NCBI GenBank assembly: GCA_003455235.1
Contig: DMRT01000257.1
Location: 1-19,371, forward strand
DNA length: 19,371 nt
Source of the DNA: Chitinophagaceae bacterium
GTDB taxonomy: Bacteria > Bacteroidota > Bacteroidia > Chitinophagales > Chitinophagaceae
Direction of reading: 5' to 3'
Part shown: in pieces, positions 8,003 to 16,231 of the stretch
How positions within the stretch are numbered: position 1 is the first letter of the stretch
How the letters are laid out: every line of letters starts with the position of its first letter
Translations under genes and position numbers: made by a program
Notes under the pieces: generated by a model
What the model saw: only the letters and a program-made list of their open reading frames with translations
Database searches by the model: none
What the model was told of the DNA's origin: nothing

Positions 8003-8964
8003 CTGTTTTTTTGCTGGCCTGCCCCCTGCTGCTGGCATCCGTACGATCTTACTGCTGGGGATTTTATGCCCACCAAAAGATCAATTACTATGCGGTTTTT
8101 TTGCTGCCGCCCGAAATGATGCTGCTGTACAAACCCAACATCAGCTTCCTGGCTGAACACGCCGTGGATCCGGATAAAAGAAGGTACGCCATACCCAATG
8201 AAGCACCCCGGCATTACATTGATATCGATCAGTATGGTGAATATCCATATACAGCGCTGCCGAGGAAATGGGTGGATGCCGTAGCCAAATTTGGAGAAGA
8301 CTCTTTAAAAAAGCACGGCATTGTTCCCTGGCATATTCAAACCATGCTGAGCCGCCTCACCGATGCATTCAGAACAAAAAACTTCAGCGCCATCATGAAA
8401 AACAGCGCCGAGATCGGGCATTACATCAGCGATGCCCATGTACCGCTGCATGCCTGCAGCAACCACAACGGACAGTTCAGCAACCAGCACGGTATTCATG
8501 GTTTCTGGGAAAGCCGGATTCCGGAATTGCTGGCCGAAAAACAATTCGATTTCCTAATCGGCAAAGCTTCCTACATCAGCAACCCGGCCGATTTTACCTG
8601 GAAGCGTGTGCTGGAAAGCGCCCTTGCCGCCGATTCAGTATTGCATTTTGAAAAAGAACTCAGCAGGCAATTCCCCGATGACAGGAAGTATGCGTTTGAA
8701 CAACGCAATGGCAACACACTGCGGCAGTATTCGGCGGCTTATACGGTTGCGTACAATAAAAAACTACATGACATGACCGAGCGCCGCATGCGGCAATCCA
8801 TCTGGGCCATCGCCTCCTTCTGGTATACCGCCTGGGTTAATGCCGGGCAGCCAGACCTGAAAGTACTGGCCGGGCATTCATTTACGGATGCGGACCTCCG
8901 CGAATTTGAACAACTCAACCGCCAATGGACTTCAGGCAGTGAAATAATCGGACGAAAAGAGTAA
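7987..8964 (+). CDS. Secreted zinc-dependent phospholipase C / S1-P1 nuclease-fold protein
   Basis: A 325-residue exported hydrolase with a trinuclear zinc site. The likely signal peptide ends at C23, leaving W24 as the new N-terminus, as this fold requires for zinc binding by Trp1. The expected ligands can be read in order: W24, H29, D61, H76, H145, D149, H155, H171 and E175. Spacings W+5=H, D+15=H, H+4=D and D+6=H match those I recall for P1 nuclease, while the final ligand is Glu as in bacterial phospholipase C. The core motif is GHYISDAHVPLH, followed by HGIHGFWE. Database names for such proteins are usually zinc-dependent phospholipase C; nuclease activity cannot be excluded. It lies 75 bp after the DUF502 gene. 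Confidence 0.8.
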   Translation: MKKAFPVFLLACPLLLASVRSYCWGFYAHQKINYYAVFLLPPEMMLLYKPNISFLAEHAVDPDKRRYAIPNEAPRHYIDIDQYGEYPYTALPRKWVDAVAKFGEDSLKKHGIVPWHIQTMLSRLTDAFRTKNFSAIMKNSAEIGHYISDAHVPLHACSNHNGQFSNQHGIHGFWESRIPELLAEKQFDFLIGKASYISNPADFTWKRVLESALAADSVLHFEKELSRQFPDDRKYAFEQRNGNTLRQYSAAYTVAYNKKLHDMTERRMRQSIWAIASFWYTAWVNAGQPDLKVLAGHSFTDADLREFEQLNRQWTSGSEIIGRKE

Positions 8965-8999
8965 ACCTCGAAGGTTTTTAAAACCTTATGGTTTGTTTG
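8963..8999 (+). terminator. Predicted terminator overlapping the stop of the zinc-enzyme gene
   Basis: Inner stem aaggtttt (8971-8978) / aaaacctt (8980-8987) is extended by aaacc (8963-8967) / ggttt (8990-8994) across a small internal loop. T-rich sequence follows (gtttggtttt). The 5' arm starts inside the TAA stop codon (8962-8964). It probably separates this gene from serC. Confidence 0.55.
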
Positions 9000-9007
9000 G
9001 TTTTGGG

Positions 9008-9015
9008 TATTTTTG
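9008..9015 (+). promoter_or_regulatory. Candidate -7 element for serC
   Basis: TATTTTTG matches TAnnTTTG and lies 35 bases before the GTG start of serC, just after the predicted terminator. TTTG copies at 8992 and 8996 are too close to be a normal -33 box, so the match is partial. Confidence 0.4.
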
Positions 9016-9050
9016 CCGTTCAGATTATTTGACCAGTTAATCCCTTTTAC

Positions 9051-10118
9051 GTGGTACACAATTTTAATGCAGGCCCATCCATCTTACCAAAAGAAGTTTT
9101 TGAAGAAGCCTCAAGGTCCGTTCTTGATTATAACGGTACCGGGCTTTCTATTTTAGAGATCGGTCACCGTACCCCGCTGTTCCAGGAAGTGATGGACGAA
9201 GCCAGGGCGCTGGTGAAAGAACTGATGAACCTGGATGATGACCATGAAGTACTGTTCCTCCACGGGGGCGCTTCCACCCAGTTTATGCAGGTACCCATGA
9301 ATTTGCTCGATGACAAAGAAACCGCCGCATATACCGATACCGGCGTATGGAGCACCAAGGCCATTAAAGAAGCAAAGCTTTTTGGAAAAGTGGAAGTGGT
9401 ATGCAGCAGCAAGGAAAGCAACTTCACCTATATACCAAAGGATTTTGCCGTACCCAATGATGCCAAATACCTGCATATCACCACCAACAATACCATTTAC
9501 GGCACCCAGTGGCAAAAGATTCCCAAAACCAGCAACAGCCTGGTGGCGGATATGAGCAGTGATATCCTGAGCCGGGAGATGGATTTCAATTCCTTCGACC
9601 TGATCTATGCAGGCGCTCAAAAAAATGTAGGCGCTGCCGGTGTGAACCTGGTAGTGGTAAATAAGAATATTCTGGGTAAGGTAAAACGAACCATTCCAAC
9701 CATACTCGATTACCGCAACCACATTAAAGAAGGTTCAATGCTGAACACACCGCCGGTATTTGCCATTTATGTATGTATGCTCACGCTACGGTGGCTGAAG
9801 GAGCAGGGCGGCGTGGCAGCCATTGAAAAACGGAACAATGAAAAAGCTGCTTTATTATACCAGGCACTGGATGAAAACCCGCTGTTTAAAGGAACCGTTA
9901 ATAAGGATGACCGCAGCAAAATGAATGTTTGTTTTGTAATGAACGATCCGTCGATGGAACAATCCTTTTTACAATTCACTAAAGAGCAGGGCATCGTGGG
10001 CATCAAAGGTCACCGCCTGGTGGGTGGATTCAGGGCATCATTATATAACGCATTGCCGCTGGAAAGTGTGCAGGTGCTCGCTGAACTGATGAGAGAATTT
10101 GCCGGGCAGCATGCTTAA
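9051..10118 (+). CDS. serC: Phosphoserine aminotransferase
   Basis: PLP-dependent enzyme that converts 3-phosphohydroxypyruvate and glutamate to phosphoserine and 2-oxoglutarate, the second step of serine synthesis; it also acts in pyridoxine synthesis in some bacteria. The 355-residue length is normal. The start MVHNFNAGPSILP is the family signature and uses a GTG codon at 9051. Diagnostic features are HGGASTQFMQ (71-80), the Schiff-base lysine K191 in YAGAQKNVGAAG, and the C-terminal GHRLVGGFRASLYNA. It is followed 38 bp later by a DUF1015 gene on the same strand, probably in one transcript. No serA is seen in the window. Confidence 0.96.
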   Translation: MVHNFNAGPSILPKEVFEEASRSVLDYNGTGLSILEIGHRTPLFQEVMDEARALVKELMNLDDDHEVLFLHGGASTQFMQVPMNLLDDKETAAYTDTGVWSTKAIKEAKLFGKVEVVCSSKESNFTYIPKDFAVPNDAKYLHITTNNTIYGTQWQKIPKTSNSLVADMSSDILSREMDFNSFDLIYAGAQKNVGAAGVNLVVVNKNILGKVKRTIPTILDYRNHIKEGSMLNTPPVFAIYVCMLTLRWLKEQGGVAAIEKRNNEKAALLYQALDENPLFKGTVNKDDRSKMNVCFVMNDPSMEQSFLQFTKEQGIVGIKGHRLVGGFRASLYNALPLESVQVLAELMREFAGQHA

Positions 10119-10156
10119 ACAATTTCAATACATTTACAACAGACAACCGACGATAC

Positions 10157-11389
10157 ATGATCACCATTCACCCGTTTAAAGCACTGCGGCCTGCAGCAGA
10201 CCTGGCAAAGCAGGTGGCATCCCGCCCCTATGATGTACTCAACAGCCAGGAAGCAAAAGTGGAAGCCCGGGGAAACAGCGCCAGTTTTTTACACATCACC
10301 AAAAGCGAGATTGACCTGCCCGATACCACCGATATCCATTCGCAGGAAGTATACGATAAGGCCAAGGAGAACCTGGATGCCTTCATCAGCCGCAATATCC
10401 TGTTCCGGGAAAACAAAGCATGTTATTATATATACCAGCTGGTCATGCATGGCCGAAGCCAGACAGGCCTGGTTTGCGGAAGTTCTGTAGATGATTACGA
10501 GAACGGCCTGGTGAAAAAGCATGAGTTTACCCGCCCGGAAAAAGAAAAGGACCGCATTAATCATATTAAAACAACCGGCGCCCAAACCGGTAATGTTTTC
10601 CTGGCCTACCGTAATGTGACGGAGATCGACGACATCATCAACAACTGGAAAAAGAAAAGCCCGGTGTACGATTTTACCGCCGCTGATGAGATACGCCATA
10701 CCATCTGGATAGTAAATGACGATGATACCATCGCAACAATATCATCGCTCTTTAAAGAAAAAGTTCCCTGCACGTATATTGCCGATGGCCATCACCGGGC
10801 TGCTTCGGCAGCTAAAGTACGGGCTGCACTGGGTGATGCGGCACAGGAAGGGGCCGATCATTTTCTTACCACCCTGTTCCCGTCAAACCAACTGCACATC
10901 ATGGATTATAACCGGGTGGTGGTGGACCTGAACGGGCTGAGCGAAACCGATTTCCTGCAGGCCATCAGCAATAAATTTGCTTTTAAAAAAACAACGGGCG
11001 CCCTTTCCCCGGCCAGTCTTCACGAATTTGGAATGTACCTTGGTAAACAATGGTATCAATTAACCGCCCTCGAAGGAACATACAGCAACGATCCCATCGG
11101 GGTACTGGATGTAACCATCCTGCAGGATAATTTACTGGACCCGGTACTGGGCATCAAAGATCAACGCACGGATAAGCGCATCGATTTTGTGGGTGGTATC
11201 CGCGGGCTGGGTGAGTTGGAAAAACGGGTTGACAGTGGTGAGATGGCTGTGGCATTCAGTCTGCACCCCGTAAGCATTCAGCAACTGTTCGACATTGCCG
11301 ACAGCGGAAACGTGATGCCCCCTAAAAGCACCTGGTTCGAACCAAAACTGAGGGATGGGTTGCTTACACACCTGATCGACAACGAATGA
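10157..11389 (+). CDS. DUF1015-family protein, serC-linked
   Basis: A 410-residue cytoplasmic protein. The opening HPFKALRPAADLAKQVASRP followed by YDVLN, the HEFTRPEKEKDRINHIKTTG stretch (122-141), and the YIADGHHRAASA motif (D210, G211, H212, H213, R214) fit DUF1015 as I know it. No reaction is established for the family to my knowledge. The DGHHR motif resembles the ParB/sulfiredoxin-fold free serine kinases (SerK, SbnI), which make O-phosphoserine. Together with the adjacent serC this suggests a role in phosphoserine or serine metabolism, but that is inference. It ends 34 bp before the convergent small gene of the restriction-modification island. Confidence 0.85.
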   Translation: MITIHPFKALRPAADLAKQVASRPYDVLNSQEAKVEARGNSASFLHITKSEIDLPDTTDIHSQEVYDKAKENLDAFISRNILFRENKACYYIYQLVMHGRSQTGLVCGSSVDDYENGLVKKHEFTRPEKEKDRINHIKTTGAQTGNVFLAYRNVTEIDDIINNWKKKSPVYDFTAADEIRHTIWIVNDDDTIATISSLFKEKVPCTYIADGHHRAASAAKVRAALGDAAQEGADHFLTTLFPSNQLHIMDYNRVVVDLNGLSETDFLQAISNKFAFKKTTGALSPASLHEFGMYLGKQWYQLTALEGTYSNDPIGVLDVTILQDNLLDPVLGIKDQRTDKRIDFVGGIRGLGELEKRVDSGEMAVAFSLHPVSIQQLFDIADSGNVMPPKSTWFEPKLRDGLLTHLIDNE

Positions 11390-11402
11390 AACAAGGGAGA
11401 AT

Positions 11403-11419
11403 TATAGTTAAATACTATA
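11403..11419. other. Small A+T inverted repeat between convergent genes
   Basis: tatagt (11403-11408) and actata (11414-11419) flank a 5-base loop in the 34-bp gap between the DUF1015 gene and the convergent small gene. The stem contains one G-C pair, so it would be a weak hairpin; a terminator role is possible but poorly supported. Confidence 0.2.
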
Positions 11420-11423
11420 GGTT

Positions 11424-11846
11424 TTAGTCAAAAAGAGACTTTTGAACTGAGTCTTGTATTTTTTCTTCTTTATGTTGTAGCAACCAAAAACGGCGTTTGG
11501 CTTCTTTATGCTGCTGGTATTTTTTTACCCACAGCTCATGATCCTGAAAAGTTTTGAATTCGTAAAAGTCCCGGTAAAGATAGTCCGCTGTATTGTCACC
11601 GATTTTTATATGACTGGTAGCAAATTCCACTTGAAGATATTCTATAAAATCATTAGGATTAATGCTTTTGTCAATCGGTAGGGCAAAGGCAGGTAAAAAA
11701 ACTTGGCCGTTGTTGTGCATGGGCATATAAGTACGAAAATAATATTCCACGTCATTGTCCATCGGGTAGTCTAAGCAATAATAATTATCTACCTCCGGAT
11801 GAGGAAGAAAAACGATGTGATGCTGGGTCAGTTTGCTTATATCCAT
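11424..11846 (-). CDS. Unknown small protein coupled to the restriction-modification enzyme
   Basis: I do not recognise this 140-residue protein. It has no signal peptide or membrane span, is rich in aromatic residues (for example DNYYCLDY and DYLYRDFYEF), and becomes helical and charged from about residue 105 (KKYQQHKEAKRRFWLLQHKE). The last six residues are QKSLFD, and QKSLF fits the QxSLF form of the sliding-clamp-binding pentapeptide consensus QL(S/D)LF. Its ATG lies inside the last codons of the restriction-modification gene (10-bp overlap), so the two are probably translated together. A role as specificity, recruitment or control partner is inference. It shares the A+T-rich composition of its neighbour. 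Confidence 0.75.
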   Translation of the reverse strand: MDISKLTQHHIVFLPHPEVDNYYCLDYPMDNDVEYYFRTYMPMHNNGQVFLPAFALPIDKSINPNDFIEYLQVEFATSHIKIGDNTADYLYRDFYEFKTFQDHELWVKKYQQHKEAKRRFWLLQHKEEKIQDSVQKSLFD

Positions 11847-14800
11847 TGGGCTGTAAAGCTATCTATTTGTTTCATTAAATGCTGTGTAGTGCACAATGTT
11901 TTTATTACTTGTGGATAATGTTTTATTTCAGCTGCTGATAATTCCCTCCCCTTCCTGTCTTTTAACCATTTTTCCAGCACCTGGTAACCCCCAATCTGCA
12001 TGTGCCATACCGACAGTGGCACCAGATTGAAGTATTTATTTTTACTTATGTACACCCGACCCCAGTGTTTTTCATAGGGCATCAGTTGCTGGAGTATCTT
12101 TTCCGGCATATCATGTTCTTTCAGCAATTCAAACCGTACTTCATCCACCTTATTACCTTTGCCGCTGCCGATATAACTGCCCACTTGCTGTTTGTCGCTT
12201 TGTTTGGTGATAAATATGTCAAATTCACTCCGGCTATGGCCTTGCCATTCATCTCCTTCATTTTCGGCTATATGCAAAGCAATTAGTTCGGCTCCAAGAT
12301 CGCTTAATACATCGAACAGATTTTTATCTGCAGTAAAAGGTATGCGGGGAAAATCACTTTTTAAAAACTCAGCGTATTTTTTTCGATAAGATGGGCTGTA
12401 CAATATAGCATAAATATAGCCGAGCATCTGCTCGGGAGATTGATCATTGTATTGTTCCTTCAGGTAATTAAAAAAGGCAGGAGTGAAATTTACCTTTTTA
12501 TCTTCCTTGCCGTTAGTTTTTTCATAAAGAAATAATGGAAACAGACTTGCTGTTCCTTTATTGCTGATAAATGTACGGTTATCGATCATATCTTTTGATA
12601 CGAATGAATAGCAATAATCCAAAACATCATAGGCGTATTGACGCATAGAAATCAAACCGATGTTTTCGCCTTTTAATAAATGTTTGACATATTCCCACCT
12701 GCCCCAATCTACAGCGCTATCATGATAAAATATATCCCGCTTATCAAAAGGGCGGTAGTGAATTTTTTCAAAGTTTGCATCCCGATTATCTAAACCTGAC
12801 ATAACTCTTCGCATTGGGCCTAGTTTCCAGCTTCGGGTATCCCTAAGTTTCAATTCATTTCGTACATCATCATCAGAAAATTTAAAATCTATAAATTTTT
12901 TGATATTATCCTCTACCTCCTTCTTTGAAAAACCAATAGCAAAAGAATCTCTAGAAGTAATTATACCAGTTACTTGTTCTTTGAAAATTTCATCAATCTT
13001 CCAATACTTTTCATACTCTTCCCTATTCAGCTCGCTCTTTGGCACGAAAAAATAAAAGGGAAAGTTGGGCTTCAGTTCTTGCCAATTTACTTCCTTGAAA
13101 CTACTTTCCCATGCTAGCTTATATTTTTCCTCCCGTTCTCCCCACCAGTCTGCATAATATACCTTTTTAGGAGAACCCTTCTTTTTTACAAAAATATTGA
13201 TTGATACGCCCTGCCTTATTTGATCAAATACATTTTCATCCTTTCCACCATCGGGCGTTTTTTCGTTTTGATTATAGTTACCATGGAGGTTCAGAAAATA
13301 TAGTTCATCAAATGTTTTTAGCAGGCTTTGCCGCATGCCGTTAAATGTGGGATTGTCTAAAAAACTGTGGTTGGTAATAATGGCTACAATACCATCTTTT
13401 TCGTTTGAGATATCTTTATACGCCTGTGCTTTTTCGTCCCAAACTGTTTCACACTCCATTTTATGTTGGGCAAAACGTATGAATTTTACATAGTCATCTC
13501 CCAGCCAGTGTTTTCTTTCCTTCCATTCGCCACCCTCCAGTTTCTTATAATCTTCTATCAGGTTGCTTATCCACTCTCCTTTATTTTTACTTATTCCGCT
13601 ATAAGGCGGGTTGCCGGTTATTACAAGTACATGTTTGTTTTTAATCACCTGTGCATTCCGACCCTCCTGCGTAAGGGCAGGTAGAAAAGGAATTTGTTGG
13701 GTTACGAGGTCGGCAGGCTCCAAGGTGTTGGTAAGGTAAATATGCAGCCTTTCATTGGGTTGGAGGCTATAGCCGTTTTCCTTCAGATACTGACTTAGTT
13801 TTAAATGCGCCACCGTGTAAGGGGCAATCAGGTATTCAAAGCCGTACATGTTTTTCTGCAGCCTTTCCTTTATTAGTTGTTCCCTGTTGCCGGCATTTTT
13901 AGGGATGCTTTCAAAAATCTGTTCAAAAATTTCCAGCAAAAATGTTCCGGTACCGGTAGCGAAATCTAATACGGTCACCCGTTCATCGGCCAGACCTTCA
14001 TGAAACCGGAACGTATTTTTTAGGACATGCTGCACAGCATTTACAATAAAGTGCACTATAGGCGGCGGGGTATAATAAACACCCTTGCTTTTCCGTAGGT
14101 TTTTATCGTATACGCCGAGGAAGTATTCGTAGAAATACACAAAGGGGTCACGATAGCTTATTTCAGTTTCGTTAAACAGATTTTTGTTTTTGCTGATACG
14201 GTAGAAAAGGCTACGGTTAATGGAAGGCAGGTCGAGATTATTAATGATGCTGATTACTTCCTCTACAATCCATCGGGCAGCAAGATATTCTTCCTTGTCG
14301 AGTTCTTTTAAAAAGTCTACCAGTTCTTTAATCAGCTCGAACGAAGTGGGTATATATTTAATAGCATTATACAGGTTGATTTCTTTTTCTTTGGTATCAG
14401 CATTCAGCCGGGCAAGAAACAAGCCGTATACGAGATTTTGGGTAAAGGCATCAGCAAATTGTTCCAGTTCCAGTTCATGAAATACATAGTCCCTAAAACT
14501 TTTATACAGTTCATATAACCTTCCCTCCTGATGCTCCTTCTCTTGTCTTATTAGTTCTTCCAGCAAATATCCTTTCAACATCTTTGCCCTAATAGCCAAC
14601 GCTTCTGCCAGTTTTTTAGCGCTGCTGATGACTTCTGGCTGAGCATCAAAGAATTTTTGGATAAGCAGGGCTACAGCCTGTACCCTTTCCTTACTGAGTT
14701 TTGATTTTTTGTTTTCAAGGTCGTAGCGGTAACAAAGCGACTCCCTCATCACAGGCTTTCCATCCCGTACTAAAATCCATTCTATGTAATTAGTAAGCAG

Positions 14801-15094
14801 TATGTTTCCGGAAAGTTGTTGATATTTCTTTAATTGATCACCTTTTAGAGTTTTGTCAAGCGGTTCACCATCCAGCGCCTTGTTCTCGACATACCCTAAA
14901 ATTAAACCCCGGGAGCTAATTTGAAAATCCGGGGCGCCAATACCCCTCTCCCGGCGGGGCTCCATTAGTACTTTTATAGTTTTGGGGGCCAATTCATTAA
15001 GGAGTGTTTCCAGTTTACCCCGATGAGAAAATTCTGTTATATTTTCCGGAGGTGTTTCTTTCAACTGGTGGAAATAAGCTTCAAAGCTATCCAT
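11837..15094 (-). CDS. Single-chain restriction-modification enzyme, type IIG-like with type ISP-like C-terminus
   Basis: A 1085-residue enzyme expected to cut unmodified DNA and methylate adenine. Residues 1-125 hold a PD-(D/E)XK nuclease (D56 in GIGAPDFQI, E70 and K72 in GYVENKA). A helical connector follows, about 130-310. The gamma-type N6-adenine methylase has motif X (KGVYYTPPPIVHFIV, 337-351), motif I (DFATGTGTF, 377-385) and motif IV NPPY (495-498). The remaining part, about 640-1080, should contain target recognition; IPFTADKNLFDVLSDLGAEL followed by IALH (918-941) resembles the type ISP C-terminal domain. True type ISP enzymes such as LlaBIII carry an SF2 helicase between nuclease and methylase, and there is no space for one here. 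All catalytic motifs look intact. The gene is visibly more A+T-rich than its flanks, suggesting acquisition by transfer. Confidence 0.88.
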   Translation of the reverse strand: MDSFEAYFHQLKETPPENITEFSHRGKLETLLNELAPKTIKVLMEPRRERGIGAPDFQISSRGLILGYVENKALDGEPLDKTLKGDQLKKYQQLSGNILLTNYIEWILVRDGKPVMRESLCYRYDLENKKSKLSKERVQAVALLIQKFFDAQPEVISSAKKLAEALAIRAKMLKGYLLEELIRQEKEHQEGRLYELYKSFRDYVFHELELEQFADAFTQNLVYGLFLARLNADTKEKEINLYNAIKYIPTSFELIKELVDFLKELDKEEYLAARWIVEEVISIINNLDLPSINRSLFYRISKNKNLFNETEISYRDPFVYFYEYFLGVYDKNLRKSKGVYYTPPPIVHFIVNAVQHVLKNTFRFHEGLADERVTVLDFATGTGTFLLEIFEQIFESIPKNAGNREQLIKERLQKNMYGFEYLIAPYTVAHLKLSQYLKENGYSLQPNERLHIYLTNTLEPADLVTQQIPFLPALTQEGRNAQVIKNKHVLVITGNPPYSGISKNKGEWISNLIEDYKKLEGGEWKERKHWLGDDYVKFIRFAQHKMECETVWDEKAQAYKDISNEKDGIVAIITNHSFLDNPTFNGMRQSLLKTFDELYFLNLHGNYNQNEKTPDGGKDENVFDQIRQGVSINIFVKKKGSPKKVYYADWWGEREEKYKLAWESSFKEVNWQELKPNFPFYFFVPKSELNREEYEKYWKIDEIFKEQVTGIITSRDSFAIGFSKKEVEDNIKKFIDFKFSDDDVRNELKLRDTRSWKLGPMRRVMSGLDNRDANFEKIHYRPFDKRDIFYHDSAVDWGRWEYVKHLLKGENIGLISMRQYAYDVLDYCYSFVSKDMIDNRTFISNKGTASLFPLFLYEKTNGKEDKKVNFTPAFFNYLKEQYNDQSPEQMLGYIYAILYSPSYRKKYAEFLKSDFPRIPFTADKNLFDVLSDLGAELIALHIAENEGDEWQGHSRSEFDIFITKQSDKQQVGSYIGSGKGNKVDEVRFELLKEHDMPEKILQQLMPYEKHWGRVYISKNKYFNLVPLSVWHMQIGGYQVLEKWLKDRKGRELSAAEIKHYPQVIKTLCTTQHLMKQIDSFTAQWI

Positions 15095-15168
15095 ACAATA
15101 GGGGTTACGAATTAAAAATACAGATTAAAACCAGAACAATGCTTATTTAATATTCCTATTTTTACGAT

Positions 15169-16170
15169 ATGAAAAGAACAATAGTACTAATTATTTTCTC
15201 CGCATTGCTGTGTATTTCATCCTTCTCACAGGATGCAGCCGAGCTGCACAAAACAGCCCGTAATTACATGCAGCAGGGTGATTACAACAATGCCATCCTC
15301 GTTCTTAACCGGGCCCTTGCACTGCAGCCGGGTAACATGGAATTTTCAAAAGACCTGGCCCTGAATTATTATTATGTAAAAGATTACAACAAGGTGCTGG
15401 ATGTGCTGAAGCCGGTGATAGAGAAAGAAGCGGCCGATGATCATTGCTACCAGATAGCCGGCGATGCCTATATAGCGCTTGATCAGCCGAAGGAAGCGGA
15501 AAAAACATACCGGAAAGGAATCAAAAAAGTATCTGCCAACGGAGCCTTGTATAACGAACTGGGCAGGTTGCTCTGGTCGCAGGGAGATGTTACCGCCATC
15601 AAACAATGGGAAAAAGGAATCGAATCCGATCCGTCGTATCCCGGAAACTATTACAATGCTGCCCGGTACTACTACCTGAGTACAGATAAAGTATGGAGCC
15701 TCATTTATGGAGAAATATTCCTGAACATGGATCCGCAAAGCGCCAATGCAGCAGAAGTAAAAAATTTACTGGTGGAAGGATATAAAAAATTATTCACCGA
15801 TGCCAACCTGGAAAAACACAACCCGGAAAAGAACAGTTTTGTGGCCGCCTTTTTAAGCACCATGAACAAGCAGAGCTCGGTGGCATCGGCCGGCATTAAT
15901 GCCGAAACTCTCACCATGATCCGTACCCGGTTTATCCTCGACTGGTATCCTGCCAATGCAGCTAAGTTTCCGCATAAATTATTCGACCTGCAGAAACAAC
16001 TCCTGCAGGACGGGCTGTTTGAAGCATACAACCAATGGATATTTGCCGCCGCACAGAATTTACCGGCCTACCAGAACTGGATCAATACGCATACAAAAGA
16101 ATACAATGAACTGGGGCGCTTCCAGAAAAACCGGGTGTTCAAGATGAGCACCGGACAATACTATCACTAA
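15169..16170 (+). CDS. Secreted TPR-repeat protein
   Basis: A 333-residue protein with a signal peptide (MKRTIVLIIFSALLCISSFS, cleavage near SFSQ-DAA) followed by tetratricopeptide repeats from about 22 to 250. Examples are ARNYMQQGDYNNAILVLNRA, AGDAYIALDQPKEAEKTYRK and LGRLLWSQGDVTAIKQWEKG. It is probably periplasmic and mediates protein contacts; no enzymatic motif is visible. The C-terminal 90 residues are helical without clear repeats. It is divergent from the restriction-modification gene across 74 bp. TATTTTTA at 15157 resembles a -7 box but lies too close to the ATG to be convincing. Partner and process unknown. Confidence 0.8.
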   Translation: MKRTIVLIIFSALLCISSFSQDAAELHKTARNYMQQGDYNNAILVLNRALALQPGNMEFSKDLALNYYYVKDYNKVLDVLKPVIEKEAADDHCYQIAGDAYIALDQPKEAEKTYRKGIKKVSANGALYNELGRLLWSQGDVTAIKQWEKGIESDPSYPGNYYNAARYYYLSTDKVWSLIYGEIFLNMDPQSANAAEVKNLLVEGYKKLFTDANLEKHNPEKNSFVAAFLSTMNKQSSVASAGINAETLTMIRTRFILDWYPANAAKFPHKLFDLQKQLLQDGLFEAYNQWIFAAAQNLPAYQNWINTHTKEYNELGRFQKNRVFKMSTGQYYH

Positions 16171-16203
16171 ATCATACCCCTGGGGGAAAATCCGGTTTTT
16201 TCA
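16150..16203 (+). terminator. Weak candidate terminator after the TPR gene
   Basis: accgga (16150-16155) can pair with tccggt (16191-16196), which is followed by a run of T. The loop is 35 bases long and contains cccctgggg, so folding is uncertain. It overlaps the 3' end of the TPR coding region. Confidence 0.25.
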
Positions 16204-16231
16204 TTAACTTGTCTTTCTAAATTATTTTTTT

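Noticed and set aside
7345..8214. A 289-codon open frame on the minus strand across the DUF502 and zinc-enzyme genes
   Set aside because: It is antisense to two genes with clear family signatures and its product matches no family I know.
11381..15112. Short acgaat sequence near both borders of the restriction-modification block, considered as a target-site duplication
   Set aside because: Six bases shared at non-matching distances from the borders is expected by chance, and no transposase or integrase is present.
15150..15168. TATTTTTA as a promoter -7 box for the TPR gene
   Set aside because: Only four bases separate it from the ATG, so the transcription start would fall in the coding region; the match also lacks the final G.
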